DNA of 64,000 nt, taken from positions 1 to 64,000 of the forward strand of contig NZ_MIHA01000016.1 in NCBI RefSeq assembly GCF_001722335.1, read 5' to 3'. Below the pieces are notes generated by a model that did not search any database, had not been told where the DNA came from, and saw nothing but the letters and a program-made list of their open reading frames with translations. Source of the DNA: Mycolicibacterium flavescens (GTDB lineage Bacteria > Actinomycetota > Actinomycetes > Mycobacteriales > Mycobacteriaceae). Positions 18,587-28,230 of this stretch are shown in pieces (position 1 is the first letter of the stretch; each line of letters opens with the position of its first letter). Made by a program: the position numbers and the translations under genes.

Positions 18587-19435
18587 TCAGACCAGCGCGG
18601 CCAGCTTGCCTGCAAGCCGCTCGACATAGGCGGCGACGTCGTCGGGGGACTTGTCCGGCAGCCCGAACAGCACCTCGGTGACGCCGAGATCGGCCCAGCG
18701 GGCCAGCTTCTCGGGATCGGGCTTGAAGTCGAGCGCGACGATCTGCGGTGCGCCGTCGCGGCCGGCGGACGCCCAGGTGTCCTGCAGCAGCTTGACCGGG
18801 GCGTCGATGTCGAAGTCGCGCGGCGTGGTGATCCAGCCGTCGGCCGAGCGGGCGATCCACTTGAAGTTCTTCTCGGTGCCTGCCGCGCCGACGAGCACCG
18901 GGATGTGCGACTGCACCGGTTTCGGCCACGCCCAACTCGGCCCGAAGTTGACGAACTCGCCCTCGTAGGACGCCTCCTCCTCGGTCCACAGCGCGCGCAT
19001 GGCCTCGAGGTACTCGCGCAGCATCGTGCGGCGGCGACCGGGGGGAACGTTGTGGTCGGCCAGTTCGTCGGTGTTCCAGCCGAAGCCCACGCCGAGGCTT
19101 ACCCGCCCGCCGGACAGATGGTCGAGCGTGGCGATCGACTTGGCCAGCGAGATGGGGTCGTGCTCGACCGGCAGCGCGACGGCCGTCGACAGGCGGACCC
19201 GCGAGGTCACCGCGGCCGCGGTGCCCAGGCTGACCCACGGATCCAGCGTGCGCATGTAGCGGTCATCCGGCAGCGACTCGTCACCGGTGGTGGGGTGCGC
19301 GGCCTGCCGCTTGATCGGGATGTGGGTGTGTTCGGGCACGTAGAACGTGGTGAAGCCGTGGTCGTCGGCGAGTTTGGCGGCGGCCGCCGGGGTGATGCCG
19401 CGGTCGCTGGTGAACAGTACGAGCCCGTAATCCAT
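18587..19435 (-). CDS. LLM-class F420-dependent oxidoreductase
   Basis: A 282-residue luciferase-like monooxygenase-fold protein with the typical start MDYGLVLFTSDRGITP, YVPEHTHIPI, the LSGGRVSLGVGFGWN segment and LVGAAGTEKNFKWIARSADG. It matches the family of Rv0953c, which uses coenzyme F420; the hydride acceptor is unknown. It is transcribed divergently from the SfnG-like gene, with about 140 bases between the starts. There is no signal peptide. Its stop touches that of modA. Confidence 0.85.
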   Translation of the reverse strand: MDYGLVLFTSDRGITPAAAAKLADDHGFTTFYVPEHTHIPIKRQAAHPTTGDESLPDDRYMRTLDPWVSLGTAAAVTSRVRLSTAVALPVEHDPISLAKSIATLDHLSGGRVSLGVGFGWNTDELADHNVPPGRRRTMLREYLEAMRALWTEEEASYEGEFVNFGPSWAWPKPVQSHIPVLVGAAGTEKNFKWIARSADGWITTPRDFDIDAPVKLLQDTWASAGRDGAPQIVALDFKPDPEKLARWADLGVTEVLFGLPDKSPDDVAAYVERLAGKLAALV

Positions 19436-19577
19436 CCCAGAATTAGAACGTGTTTCAGTTCGGAGGGCAAGGCCCGTGCGATTCGATGCGGGCGGCCGGC
19501 AGCGCCGGCTGACGAGTTTGCGTCAGCGCGATCCATACCGGCGACGGCACCGCGCGCGAGCGCTGAGATGGCACACC

Positions 19578-20708
19578 ATGACGACCGAACGCATCGCCGA
19601 GCAGGTCAAGTTCGCCTACTGGGTGCCCAACGTCAGCGGCGGGCTGGTGACCAGCGACATCGAACAGCGCACCGACTGGAACTACGACTACAACGCCAAG
19701 CTCGCCAGGACCGCGGAGAACAACGGCTTCGAGTACGCGCTCAGCCAGGTCCGCTACGAGGCCAGCTACGGCGCCGAGTACCAGCACGAATCCACCAGCT
19801 TCAGCCTCGCGCTGCTGCTGGCCACCGAGCGGTTGAAGGTGATCGCCGCCGTGCACCCCGGGCTGTGGCAACCCGCGGTGCTGGCCAAGCTGGGCGCGAC
19901 GGCCGATCAGCTCAGCAACGGCCGGTTCGCGGTCAACGTCGTCTCCGGCTGGTTCAAAGACGAATTCACCCATCTCGGTGAGCCGTGGCTCGAGCACGAC
20001 GAGCGCTACCGCCGCAGCGCGGAATTCCTGCAGGTACTGCGCAAGATCTGGACCGAGGACGACGTCGACTTCCGCGGCGACTTCTACCGCATTCACGACT
20101 TCACGCTCAAACCGAAGCCCGTCAACACCGCCGCGCGACCCAACCCGGAGATCTTCCAGGGCGGCAACTCCACCGCCGCGCGCCGCAACGGTGGCCTCTA
20201 CGCCGACTGGTACTTCTCCAACGGCAAGGACTTCGACGGCGTCACCGAGCAGATCGTCGACGTCCGCGACCACGCCCGCACCGTCGACCGCGAGGTCCGC
20301 TTCGGGCTCAACGGCTTCATCATCGCGCGCGACACCGAGAAGGAGGCCCGCGATGTGCTGCGCGAGATCGTCGACAAGGCCAACCGCCCCGCGGTCGAAG
20401 GATTCCGCGCCGCCGTACAGCAGGCCGGCAACTCGACCGCCGACAAGCGCGGCATGTGGGCCGATTCCACGTTCGAGGACTTGGTGCAGTACAACGACGG
20501 GTTCCGCACCCAGTTGATCGGCACGCCCGAGCAGATCGCCGAACGCATTGCGGCGTACCGCAAACGCGGCGTCGACCTGATCCTGGGCGGCTTCCTGCAC
20601 TTCCAGGAGGAGATCGAGTACTTCGGCGCCAAGGTGTTGCCGTTGGTCCGCGAAATCGAGGAGTCCGAGCGGGATTCGGTGGGCGAACCCGTGCTGGTCT
20701 CGGCATGA
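19578..20708 (+). CDS. sfnG: Dimethylsulfone monooxygenase-type flavin enzyme (SfnG family)
   Basis: The 376-residue LLM-fold protein has the SfnG N-terminus (VKFAYWVPNVSGGLV, then SDIEQRTDWNYDYNAKLA), ISNGRF-like SNGRFAVNVVSGWFKDEF, and EIFQGGNSTAARR. SfnG uses FMNH2 and O2 to convert dimethylsulfone to methanesulfinate during sulfur starvation. It needs a flavin reductase, which is not encoded nearby. The ATG at 19578 gives the conserved start. The exact substrate is inferred from family likeness. It is probably separately transcribed from the downstream membrane protein, which has its own -10-like box. Confidence 0.85.
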   Translation: MTTERIAEQVKFAYWVPNVSGGLVTSDIEQRTDWNYDYNAKLARTAENNGFEYALSQVRYEASYGAEYQHESTSFSLALLLATERLKVIAAVHPGLWQPAVLAKLGATADQLSNGRFAVNVVSGWFKDEFTHLGEPWLEHDERYRRSAEFLQVLRKIWTEDDVDFRGDFYRIHDFTLKPKPVNTAARPNPEIFQGGNSTAARRNGGLYADWYFSNGKDFDGVTEQIVDVRDHARTVDREVRFGLNGFIIARDTEKEARDVLREIVDKANRPAVEGFRAAVQQAGNSTADKRGMWADSTFEDLVQYNDGFRTQLIGTPEQIAERIAAYRKRGVDLILGGFLHFQEEIEYFGAKVLPLVREIEESERDSVGEPVLVSA

Positions 20709-20759
20709 CCCACCGTGCGCTAGCGTGGTTTCGAAGCCCGCCCGAGCACAGGAGAGGCC

Positions 20760-21653
20760 ATGTCGTACCCCTCAGGACCGCCCGGTAATTCCGGATACCC
20801 GCCCGCACAGCAGCAGACCAATCCGTTCGCCGCCCAGACACAGCAGTTCGGTAAGCCCGAACCCGGGGTCGACGCGCCCAACAAGCTGCCGACCTATCTC
20901 GCGGCGGTGGTGGCAGTTCTCGGCATCGCCGTCTACCTGTCCAGCTTCGCGCCGCTGTTCACGATCTCGGCCTCCGACTTCCCGGGGCTGGGCAGCATCA
21001 GCGGAAGCTCCTTCGGCCTGGTGCTCGCGGTCGGGGCGGCGCTGCTGGCCGGGCTGCTCGCCGCGGCCAGCCTGCTGCCCCGCCAGACCGTGTCGACCGC
21101 GGTGTACGCGGTGCTCTCGGTCGTCGCGTTCCTGCTCGTGATCGCCGAGGTGATCAACAAGCCCGGCCAGGCGGCCATCGACTGGGGTCTCTACCTGATC
21201 ATCGCGTTCTCGCTGTTCCAGGCGATCGTGGCGGTCGCGGTGCTGCTGTTCGAGTCCGGGATCATCAGCCCGCCGGCCCCGCGGCCCAAGTACGACCAGC
21301 CTTACGGCCAGCAGTACGGCGCGCCGGGCCCGTACTACGGCCAGCCGGGCCAGATCCAGGGCGGCTACGGCGGCCCGCAGCAGCAGCGGCCGGGCTATCC
21401 GTCGACCTACCCCGGTACGTATCCGGGTGGTCCGTCGACCGGCGGGCACCAAGCCCCACAGCAGCAGGGGCAACCAGGTCAGCAGGGCCAACAGGGCCAG
21501 CCGGGTCAGCAGGGGCAGGGCGGCCAGCAGACCGGGCCCCCGACCCCGCCGACCGGTTTCCCGACCTACGGTCAGCCGCCGTCGGGCTCTTCGCCGACGA
21601 CGCAGCAGGCGCAGCCGTCGTCTTCCTCGCAGTCCGGCCAGTCCACCTCGTAG
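20760..21653 (+). CDS. Four-helix membrane protein with Gln/Pro/Gly-rich tail (34-kDa antigen-like, DUF5336)
   Basis: The 297-residue protein (Rv0954 by position) has a short polar N-terminus, four hydrophobic segments near 44-64, 79-103, 107-128 and 136-160, and a 130-residue low-complexity tail of Tyr/Gln/Pro/Gly repeats (QQGQPGQQGQQGQ). The tail resembles those of mycobacterial envelope and division-associated proteins. AGGAGAGG precedes the ATG and a TAGCGT -10-like box lies at 20720-20725. Function is unproven; the family was first noticed as a 34-kDa antigen in M. avium paratuberculosis. Confidence 0.82.
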   Translation: MSYPSGPPGNSGYPPAQQQTNPFAAQTQQFGKPEPGVDAPNKLPTYLAAVVAVLGIAVYLSSFAPLFTISASDFPGLGSISGSSFGLVLAVGAALLAGLLAAASLLPRQTVSTAVYAVLSVVAFLLVIAEVINKPGQAAIDWGLYLIIAFSLFQAIVAVAVLLFESGIISPPAPRPKYDQPYGQQYGAPGPYYGQPGQIQGGYGGPQQQRPGYPSTYPGTYPGGPSTGGHQAPQQQGQPGQQGQQGQPGQQGQGGQQTGPPTPPTGFPTYGQPPSGSSPTTQQAQPSSSSQSGQSTS

Positions 21654-21713
21654 TCTGAGCTGCGCATGCGGCAACCGCGCATGCGTGAGCTTGTGCGAGG
21701 AGCGGCGCCACCT

Positions 21714-23096
21714 GTGAATCAACGGCCAGTCGGCACACGCCAGGCGCGTGAGCTGCTCAGGGTCGCGTTCGGGCCGTCGGTGGTGGCGCTGGTCGTGATC
21801 GCGGCGATCGTGCTGCTGCAGCTGCTGATCGCAAACAGCGACATGACCGGCGCGCTCGGCGCGATCGCCAGCATGTGGCTGGGTGTGCACCTGGTGCCGG
21901 TGTCGATCGGCGGCGCGGAGCTCGGGGTGATGCCGCTGCTGCCGATGCTCGCGATGGTGTGGGGCACCGCGCGCACGACGGCCGCGGCCACCGCACCCGT
22001 CGGCGCGGGCGTGTCCTGGTTCGTCACCCGCTGGGTGGTGGCCTCCGCGCTGGGTGGGCCGCTGCTGATCGCGGCGATCGCGCTGGCCGTCGTGCACGAC
22101 GCCGCCTCGGTGCTCACCGAACTGCAGACCCCGCACGCGCTGCGCGCGTTCCTCAGCGTGCTGGCCGTGCACGGGATCGGCGCGGTGATCGGGGTGGGCT
22201 CGCGCGTCGGCAGGCGGCTGATGGCCGCCGCGGGGCTGCCCGGCTGGCTGCCCGACTCGATTCGGGCCGCCGCGGCCGGGCTGCTGGCGCTGGCGGGCCT
22301 GTCCGGTGTGGTGATGGCCGGTTCGATGATCGTGCACTGGTCGACGATGGACGAGCTGTACTCGATCACCGGGTCGCTGTTCGGGCAGCTCAGCCTGACC
22401 GTGCTGTCGGTGCTCTACATCCCGAACGTGATGGTCGGCACCGCCGCGGTCGCGGTCGGGTCCAGCGCGCACATCGGGCTGGCGACATTCAGTTCGTTCA
22501 CCGTGCTCGGCGGCGACATCCCGGCGCTGCCGGTACTGGCGGCGGTGCCGACGCCGCCGCTCGGGCCGGTGTGGGTGGCGCTGCTGATCGTGGCCGCGGT
22601 CTCCGGGGTGGCGGTCGGTCAGCAGTGCTCGCGCCGGCCGCTGCCACTGCTGCCCGCGATGGCCAAGGTGCTCGTCGCCGCAGCGCTGGCCGCGGTCACC
22701 ATGGCGGTGCTCGGGCACGCGGGCGGGGGTCGGCTGGGCAACTTCGGCGACGTCGGGGTGGACCAGACGACGTTCGGTCCCGCGGTGTTCCTGTGGTTCG
22801 CCGGGATCGGCGCGCTCACCGTGGCGATGGCCGGCGGCGTGACGCGTCGGCCCCGCAAACCGAAGCCTGCCCCTGACCCTGTGCCCGATCCCGACCCCGA
22901 GCCCGGCCCGGAACCCGATCTTGACGCCGAGCCTCCGGCGGAGCCGGAACCCGAGCCTGACCCTGCGCCCGAACCGGAGCTCGAAGCCGAGCTCGAAGCC
23001 GAGCCGAAAGCCGCCGCCGCGGCCGATCCGCACGTCGTCCACGACCCCGAGGAACACTTCATGGCGGACGACGACGGCCCCTCGGGCACCCATTAG
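21714..23096 (+). CDS. Polytopic membrane protein with acidic Pro/Glu-rich tail (DUF6350-like)
   Basis: This 460-residue protein (Rv0955 by position) has about nine to ten hydrophobic segments between residues 15 and 370 and then a cytoplasmic-looking tail of alternating Pro and Glu/Asp. No transporter motif is recognised. GTG 21714 is chosen for its AGGAG and for a length close to the relative; ATG 21666 would add 16 residues. The gene ends 10 bases before purN, but purN seems to have its own promoter, whose -10 overlaps this stop codon. Conservation beside purN suggests a housekeeping envelope role that is not yet defined. Confidence 0.8.
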   Translation: MNQRPVGTRQARELLRVAFGPSVVALVVIAAIVLLQLLIANSDMTGALGAIASMWLGVHLVPVSIGGAELGVMPLLPMLAMVWGTARTTAAATAPVGAGVSWFVTRWVVASALGGPLLIAAIALAVVHDAASVLTELQTPHALRAFLSVLAVHGIGAVIGVGSRVGRRLMAAAGLPGWLPDSIRAAAAGLLALAGLSGVVMAGSMIVHWSTMDELYSITGSLFGQLSLTVLSVLYIPNVMVGTAAVAVGSSAHIGLATFSSFTVLGGDIPALPVLAAVPTPPLGPVWVALLIVAAVSGVAVGQQCSRRPLPLLPAMAKVLVAAALAAVTMAVLGHAGGGRLGNFGDVGVDQTTFGPAVFLWFAGIGALTVAMAGGVTRRPRKPKPAPDPVPDPDPEPGPEPDLDAEPPAEPEPEPDPAPEPELEAELEAEPKAAAAADPHVVHDPEEHFMADDDGPSGTH

Positions 23097-23106
23097 GCTG
23101 CCAGGC

Positions 23107-23736
23107 GTGCAGCAACCCCTCCGCGTACCGCCGAAGGCGCCTGCACGGGTCGTTGTGCTGGCTTCCGGCACGGGGTCGCTGCTGCGCTCGCTGCTCGACG
23201 CGACCGCCGGTGACTATCCGGCGAAGATCGTGGCCGTCGGCGTCGACCGCGACTGCCCGGCCGTCGACATCGCCGCGGCCGCTTCGGTGCCGTCGTACAC
23301 GGTGCGGCTGCGCGACTACCCGGACCGCGACGCCTGGGACGCGGCGATCACCGAGGCCACCGCCGCGCACCAGCCCGACCTCATCGTGTCGGCCGGGTTC
23401 ATGAAAATACTTGGCCCGCACTTTCTTTCGAAGTTCATGGGCCGCATCATCAACACCCATCCGGCGTTGCTGCCCGCGTTCCCCGGTGCGCACGCGGTGC
23501 CCGACGCGCTGGCCTACGGCGTGAAGGTGACCGGATGCAGCGTTCATCTGGTCGACGCGGGCACCGACACCGGGCCGGTGCTGGCCCAGGAGGCGGTCCC
23601 GGTCCTCGAGGACGACGACGAGGCGACGCTGCACGAACGGATCAAGGTCGTCGAGCGGCGACTGCTGGTGGATGTACTGGCCGCGGTGGCAGTCCGCGGC
23701 GTGACCTGGACGGGACGAAAGGCGAGACTGGGATGA
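23107..23736 (+). CDS. purN: Phosphoribosylglycinamide formyltransferase
   Basis: Transfers a formyl group from 10-formyltetrahydrofolate to GAR in purine synthesis. The 209-residue protein shows [16 protein letters not shown] (phosphate-binding loop), [16 protein letters not shown], the catalytic [17 protein letters not shown] with Asn-x-His, and [12 protein letters not shown] with the catalytic Asp. The start is GTG; TAGGCT (23094-23099) ends seven bases before it and no ribosome binding site is present, so the mRNA may be leaderless. Its stop overlaps the purH ATG (ATGA), coupling translation. Confidence 0.95.
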   Translation: MQQPLRVPPKAPARVVVLASGTGSLLRSLLDATAGDYPAKIVAVGVDRDCPAVDIAAAASVPSYTVRLRDYPDRDAWDAAITEATAAHQPDLIVSAGFMKILGPHFLSKFMGRIINTHPALLPAFPGAHAVPDALAYGVKVTGCSVHLVDAGTDTGPVLAQEAVPVLEDDDEATLHERIKVVERRLLVDVLAAVAVRGVTWTGRKARLG

Positions 23737-25301
23737 GCGACGGCAAGCGGCCGATTCGGCGGGCGTTGATCAGCGTCTACGACAAGACCGGCCTGGCCGA
23801 CCTGGCGCGTGGGCTGCACGACGCCGGGGTCAGCATCGTCTCGACCGGGTCGACCGCGAAAACGATAGCCGCCGCGGGTGTTCCGGTGACCCCGGTGGAG
23901 GAGGTCACCGGTTTCCCCGAGGTACTCGACGGCCGGGTCAAGACCCTGCACCCGCGGGTGCATGCGGGTCTGCTCGCCGATCAACGTAAGCCCGAACATG
24001 TTTCGGCGCTGAGCGAGCTCGGCGTGGAGGCGTTCGAACTCGTCGTGGTCAACCTGTACCCGTTCACCGAGACCGTCGCCTCCGGCGCGAGTGAAGACGA
24101 ATGCGTCGAGCAGATCGACATCGGCGGGCCCTCGATGGTGCGCGCCGCCGCCAAGAACCACCCCAGCGTCGCGGTCGTGGTCGACCCGATCGGCTACGAC
24201 GGGGTGCTCGCTGCGGTGCGGGCCGGCGGGTTCACGCTCGATGAGCGAAAGAAGTTGGCGGCGTTGGCGTTCCGGCACACCGCCGAATACGACGTGGCGG
24301 TCGCGTCGTGGATGGGTGCGGTGCTGTCGCCCGAACAGGACGGTGACGCGTCACTGCCGCAGTGGGTCGGCGCGACCTGGCGGCGCGACACGGTGCTGCG
24401 TTACGGCGAGAACCCGCACCAGACCGCCGCGCTGTACCGCGACGACGCGGCGTGGCCCGGGCTGGCGCAGGCCGAGCAGCTGCACGGCAAGGAGATGTCC
24501 TACAACAACTACACCGACGCCGACGCCGCCTGGCGCGCCGCGTTCGACCACTCCGAGACCTGCGTGGCGATCATCAAACACGCCAACCCGTGCGGCATCG
24601 CGATCTCGTCGACCTCGGTGGCCGACGCGCACCGCAAGGCCCACGAGTGCGATCCGCTGTCGGCGTTCGGTGGGGTGATCGCGGCCAACACCACGGTCAG
24701 TGTCGAGATGGCCGAAACCGTCGCCGACATCTTCACCGAGGTGATCGTCGCGCCGGCGTACGAGCACGGCGCGGTCGAAGTGCTGGCCCGCAAGAAGAAC
24801 ATCCGGGTGCTGGTGGCCTCCGAACCACAGCCCGGCTCCACCGAGTTCCGTCAGGTCAGCGGCGGGCTGCTGGTGCAGCAGCGCGACGAGTTCACCGCGC
24901 CCGGCGACGATCCGGTCAACTGGACGTTGGCCACCGGTGAACCGGCCGACCCCGCCACGCTGTCGGACCTCAAGTTCGCCTGGCGGGTTTGCCGGGCGGT
25001 GAAGTCCAACGCGATCGTCGTGGCCGCCGACGGGGCCACCGTCGGGGTCGGGATGGGTCAGGTCAACCGCGTCGACGCCGCCCGGCTGGCCGTGCAGCGC
25101 GCCGGCGACCGGGTCCGCGGCGCGGTCGCGGCCTCCGATGCGTTCTTCCCGTTCCCCGACGGGCTCGAGGTGCTCATCGACGGCGGCGTGAAAGCCGTCG
25201 TGCACCCCGGCGGATCGGTGCGCGACGAGCAGGTGACCGAAGCCGCGGCAAAGGCCGGGATCACGCTGTACCTGACCGGAGCGCGCCACTTCGCGCACTA
25301 A
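23733..25301 (+). CDS. purH: Bifunctional AICAR transformylase / IMP cyclohydrolase
   Basis: Catalyses the last two steps of IMP synthesis. The 522-residue protein has the N-terminal cyclohydrolase domain ([25 protein letters not shown]-like [21 protein letters not shown]) and the C-terminal transformylase with [20 protein letters not shown] with the catalytic Lys-His, and [12 protein letters not shown]. It overlaps purN by four bases, so the pair is one operon. The downstream TIR gene begins 62 bases after the stop in the same direction and may be cotranscribed. Confidence 0.97.
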   Translation: MSDGKRPIRRALISVYDKTGLADLARGLHDAGVSIVSTGSTAKTIAAAGVPVTPVEEVTGFPEVLDGRVKTLHPRVHAGLLADQRKPEHVSALSELGVEAFELVVVNLYPFTETVASGASEDECVEQIDIGGPSMVRAAAKNHPSVAVVVDPIGYDGVLAAVRAGGFTLDERKKLAALAFRHTAEYDVAVASWMGAVLSPEQDGDASLPQWVGATWRRDTVLRYGENPHQTAALYRDDAAWPGLAQAEQLHGKEMSYNNYTDADAAWRAAFDHSETCVAIIKHANPCGIAISSTSVADAHRKAHECDPLSAFGGVIAANTTVSVEMAETVADIFTEVIVAPAYEHGAVEVLARKKNIRVLVASEPQPGSTEFRQVSGGLLVQQRDEFTAPGDDPVNWTLATGEPADPATLSDLKFAWRVCRAVKSNAIVVAADGATVGVGMGQVNRVDAARLAVQRAGDRVRGAVAASDAFFPFPDGLEVLIDGGVKAVVHPGGSVRDEQVTEAAAKAGITLYLTGARHFAH

Positions 25302-25363
25302 ACCGGGCGCGAACGGGCAGGATGAAGTCCGTTCCTGTCGCCCCGCCCCGGAGGGTCAGCACC

Positions 25364-26773
25364 GTGGCCGTGTTCATCAGCTACTCGAGCCGCGACGCGG
25401 ACGTCGTCGGGCACCTGGCGGGCGCGCTGCGCCGCGGCCACCACGATCTGTGGATGGACGACGAACTCAGCGGCGGCGACGCCTGGTGGCGCGCGATCCT
25501 CGGCAAGATCCGCGACTGCGATGTGTTCCTGGCCGCGCTGTCGCAGAACATGCTGGCCTCCAAGGCCTGTCAGGCCGAGATGCGGTACGCGCTGGCGCTG
25601 GGCAAGCCGATCCTGCCGGTGCTGGTCGGCCCCGTCGACAGCATGCGCACCAACCCGCTGGCGGGTATGCAGGTGATCGACTTCCAGCAGCGCAGCATCG
25701 AGGCGTGGATGGAGCTCGACGAGGCGGTCCGCGCCAAACAGGCGTCCGCGCCCGCGCTGCCTGACCCGCTGCCGGCCGAGCCGCCGATGCCGTTCGCGTA
25801 TCTGATGCGGCTCGGCGGGCAGATCAGCGGATCGGAGCTGACCCCCGCGCAGCAGACGGTGATCGTCGCCGAGCTCAAGGCCGCGCTCGAGGACGACGGC
25901 GACGACGCCGGCGCGCGCCGCGACATCTGCGCGCTGCTGCGGCAACTGCGCGACCGCCCGGACGTCACGTACCGGACCCGCACCGACGTCGACGCGCTGC
26001 TGGGCCAGTTGGAGCCGGTTCCGACGGCCGTGCCCGCGGAACCGGACACGCCGCGGCGCGGCCGTCTCGGGCTGATCCTGGCCGGGGTCGCGGTGGCCGT
26101 CGTGCTCGTCGTCGTGACGGTCCTGGTGGTGGTGAACAGCGGTTCCGAGCCGGCGCAGAACGCCCGCCCGGCAGCGCCGTCGGCCGCCGCGCAGCCCGGC
26201 GCACCCGCGCCGCAGGGGGCCGGTGAAACCGTCGCCGCCGGGGTGTCCGACGGCGGCGCCTGCACGGCCACCGACCAGCCGCTGTCGGTCATCCCGACCG
26301 ACCCCGACGAGCCGGTGCTGAAGATCCCGCAGCCGCCGGGCTGGGAACGCAACACCTGGATGGAGTCCGACGGCATCTTCCGGTTCGCGCTGTACAACAA
26401 CGCCATGATGAGCCCCGACGGGGTGGCGGCCAGCGCGTTGGTGTCCCTGGACGAGGAGCGGTCGCTGACCCCCGCGGACAGCCTGTTCATGCTCAAGCGC
26501 GGCGCGCTCTCGGCGATCGGGGCCACCGACGTCACCGCCGAGAAGCACACCGTGTGCGGACTACCCGCCGAGACGGTCCGCTACCAGACCGGCGCGATCG
26601 CCGGGCTGGCGCCGCATCCGGCGACGCTGCTGCTCGTCGTGCTGCAGACCACCGACCGCACCTACACCGCATCGCTGACGATTGAGGCCGCCGACGCTCG
26701 GAACCCGGCGTTCGAGGCCGATGCCTCCGCGATGCTGACGGGCTTCCAGATGCTCCCACCCGCGGGCCGTTGA
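25364..26773 (+). CDS. Membrane-anchored TIR-domain protein with extracytoplasmic LpqN-like domain
   Basis: The 469-residue product has three parts. Residues 1-130 are a TIR domain: AVFISYSSRDADVVGHLA, WMDDELSGGDAWW, CDVFLAALSQNML and KACQAEMRYALALGKP, where Glu72 aligns with the catalytic Glu of NAD-cleaving TIRs. Residues about 140-215 are a helical module (LTPAQQTVIVAELKAALEDD). One membrane helix follows at about 233-256, then an Ala/Pro linker and a C-terminal domain (about 300-469) with VLKIPQPPGWERN, like the LpqN/LpqT lipoprotein family. The TIR end should be cytoplasmic and the LpqN end outside. GTG 25364 has GGAGGG eight bases upstream; ATG 25322 would add 14 residues. The arrangement suggests an envelope-sensing TIR effector; that is inference. 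Confidence 0.82.
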   Translation: MAVFISYSSRDADVVGHLAGALRRGHHDLWMDDELSGGDAWWRAILGKIRDCDVFLAALSQNMLASKACQAEMRYALALGKPILPVLVGPVDSMRTNPLAGMQVIDFQQRSIEAWMELDEAVRAKQASAPALPDPLPAEPPMPFAYLMRLGGQISGSELTPAQQTVIVAELKAALEDDGDDAGARRDICALLRQLRDRPDVTYRTRTDVDALLGQLEPVPTAVPAEPDTPRRGRLGLILAGVAVAVVLVVVTVLVVVNSGSEPAQNARPAAPSAAAQPGAPAPQGAGETVAAGVSDGGACTATDQPLSVIPTDPDEPVLKIPQPPGWERNTWMESDGIFRFALYNNAMMSPDGVAASALVSLDEERSLTPADSLFMLKRGALSAIGATDVTAEKHTVCGLPAETVRYQTGAIAGLAPHPATLLLVVLQTTDRTYTASLTIEAADARNPAFEADASAMLTGFQMLPPAGR

Positions 26774-26847
26774 CTCTCTGCGCCTGAACGTGCGCCGTTT
26801 CGCGTGCGGGTAACCCACGTTCGCGCCACACGTCGTAGCTTGGAGTG

Positions 26848-28230
26848 GTGACTCAACCGCAAGATCTGCCGCGCACCGTCGGCGAACTGAAAGCTTCCGG
26901 CCACCGCGCGCGGGGCGTCAAGGACGAAATCCGGGAGAACCTGCTCGCCGCGCTGGCCGAAGGCCGCGACCCGTGGCCGGGCATCTTCGGCTTCGAGGAC
27001 ACCGTCATCCCACAACTGGAGCGCGCGCTGATCGCCGGCCACGACCTGGTGCTGCTCGGCGAGCGCGGACAGGGCAAGACGCGGCTGCTGCGCGCGCTGA
27101 CCGGCCTGCTCGACGAGTGGACCCCGGTGATCGCCGGATCCGAACTGGGCGAGCACCCGTTCACCCCGATCACCCCCGAGTCGATCCGCCGCGCGGCCGA
27201 CTCCGGCGACGACCTGCCGATCACCTGGCGCCACCGCAGCGAGCGGTACACCGAGAAACTCGCCACCCCCGACACCAGCGTCGCCGACCTGGTCGGCGAC
27301 ATCGACCCGATCAAAGTGGCCGAGGGCCGGAGCCTCGGCGACCCCGAGACCATCGCGTTCGGCCTGATCCCGCGCGCACACCGCGGCATCGTCGCGATCA
27401 ACGAGCTGCCCGACCTCGCCGAGCGCATCCAGGTGTCGATGCTCAACGTGATGGAGGAGCGCGACATCCAGGTCCGCGGCTACACGCTGCGGCTGCCGCT
27501 CGACGTGCTGGTCGTGGCCAGCGCCAACCCCGAGGACTACACGAACCGCGGGCGGATCATCACCCCGCTCAAGGACCGGTTCGGCGCCGAGATCCGCACC
27601 CACTACCCGCTGGAGCTGGCCGCCGAGGTCGGCGTCATCCAGCAGGAGTCGCACCTGGCCGCCGAGGTGCCCGAGTACCTGCTGCACGTGCTGGCCCGCT
27701 TCGCCCGCTACCTGCGCGAGTCGCGGTCCATCGACCAGCGCTCCGGCGTCTCGGCCCGCTTCGCGATCGCGGCCGCCGAAACCGTCGCCGCGTCCGCACG
27801 GCACCGCTCGGCGATCCTCGGTGAACAGGAGGCCGTCGCCCGGGTGGTCGACCTGTCCACCGTGGTCGACGTGCTGCGCGGCAAGCTGGAGTTCGAGTCC
27901 GGCGAGGAGGGCCGCGAACAGGCCGTCCTCGAGCACCTGCTGCGCCGCGCCACCGCCGACACCGCGCAGCGGCTGCTCGGCGGGATCGACGTCGGGCCGC
28001 TGGTGGTGGCGATCGAGAACGGCTCGGCGGTCACCACCGGCGAACGGGTGTCGGCTCGCGACGTGCTGGCCGCGGTCCCCGAGGTGCCCGCGATCGCCGA
28101 GATCCAGAAGCGGCTGGAGGCCACCACCGACGGGCAGCGGGCCGCCGCGGTCGAGTTGGCGCTCGAAGCGCTGTATCTGGCGAAGCGGATCGACAAGGTC
28201 TCCGGTGAGGGCGAAACAACCTATGGCTAA
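26848..28230 (+). CDS. MoxR/magnesium-chelatase-type AAA+ ATPase
   Basis: The 460-residue AAA+ protein (Rv0958 by order) has Walker A GERGQGKTRLLRAL, a region rich in helical insert features, the Walker B/sensor region GIVAINELPDLAERIQ, VVASANPEDYTNRGRI (sensor 1) and a C-terminal helical lid. Such ATPases remodel targets together with VWA-domain partners, and the next gene encodes one, overlapping by eight bases. GTG 26848 is chosen because TAGCTT (26836-26841) ends six bases before it, as in leaderless mRNAs; GTG 26845 adds one residue. It is not a chlorophyll enzyme. A weak palindrome around GAACGTG/CACGTTC (26786-26822) lies between it and the TIR gene. Confidence 0.88.
   Translation: MTQPQDLPRTVGELKASGHRARGVKDEIRENLLAALAEGRDPWPGIFGFEDTVIPQLERALIAGHDLVLLGERGQGKTRLLRALTGLLDEWTPVIAGSELGEHPFTPITPESIRRAADSGDDLPITWRHRSERYTEKLATPDTSVADLVGDIDPIKVAEGRSLGDPETIAFGLIPRAHRGIVAINELPDLAERIQVSMLNVMEERDIQVRGYTLRLPLDVLVVASANPEDYTNRGRIITPLKDRFGAEIRTHYPLELAAEVGVIQQESHLAAEVPEYLLHVLARFARYLRESRSIDQRSGVSARFAIAAAETVAASARHRSAILGEQEAVARVVDLSTVVDVLRGKLEFESGEEGREQAVLEHLLRRATADTAQRLLGGIDVGPLVVAIENGSAVTTGERVSARDVLAAVPEVPAIAEIQKRLEATTDGQRAAAVELALEALYLAKRIDKVSGEGETTYG

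Noticed and set aside
20772..23171. 799-residue minus-strand reading frame
   Set aside because: Antisense to two membrane-protein genes; its His/Arg-rich repeats mirror the Pro/Glu-rich tails.
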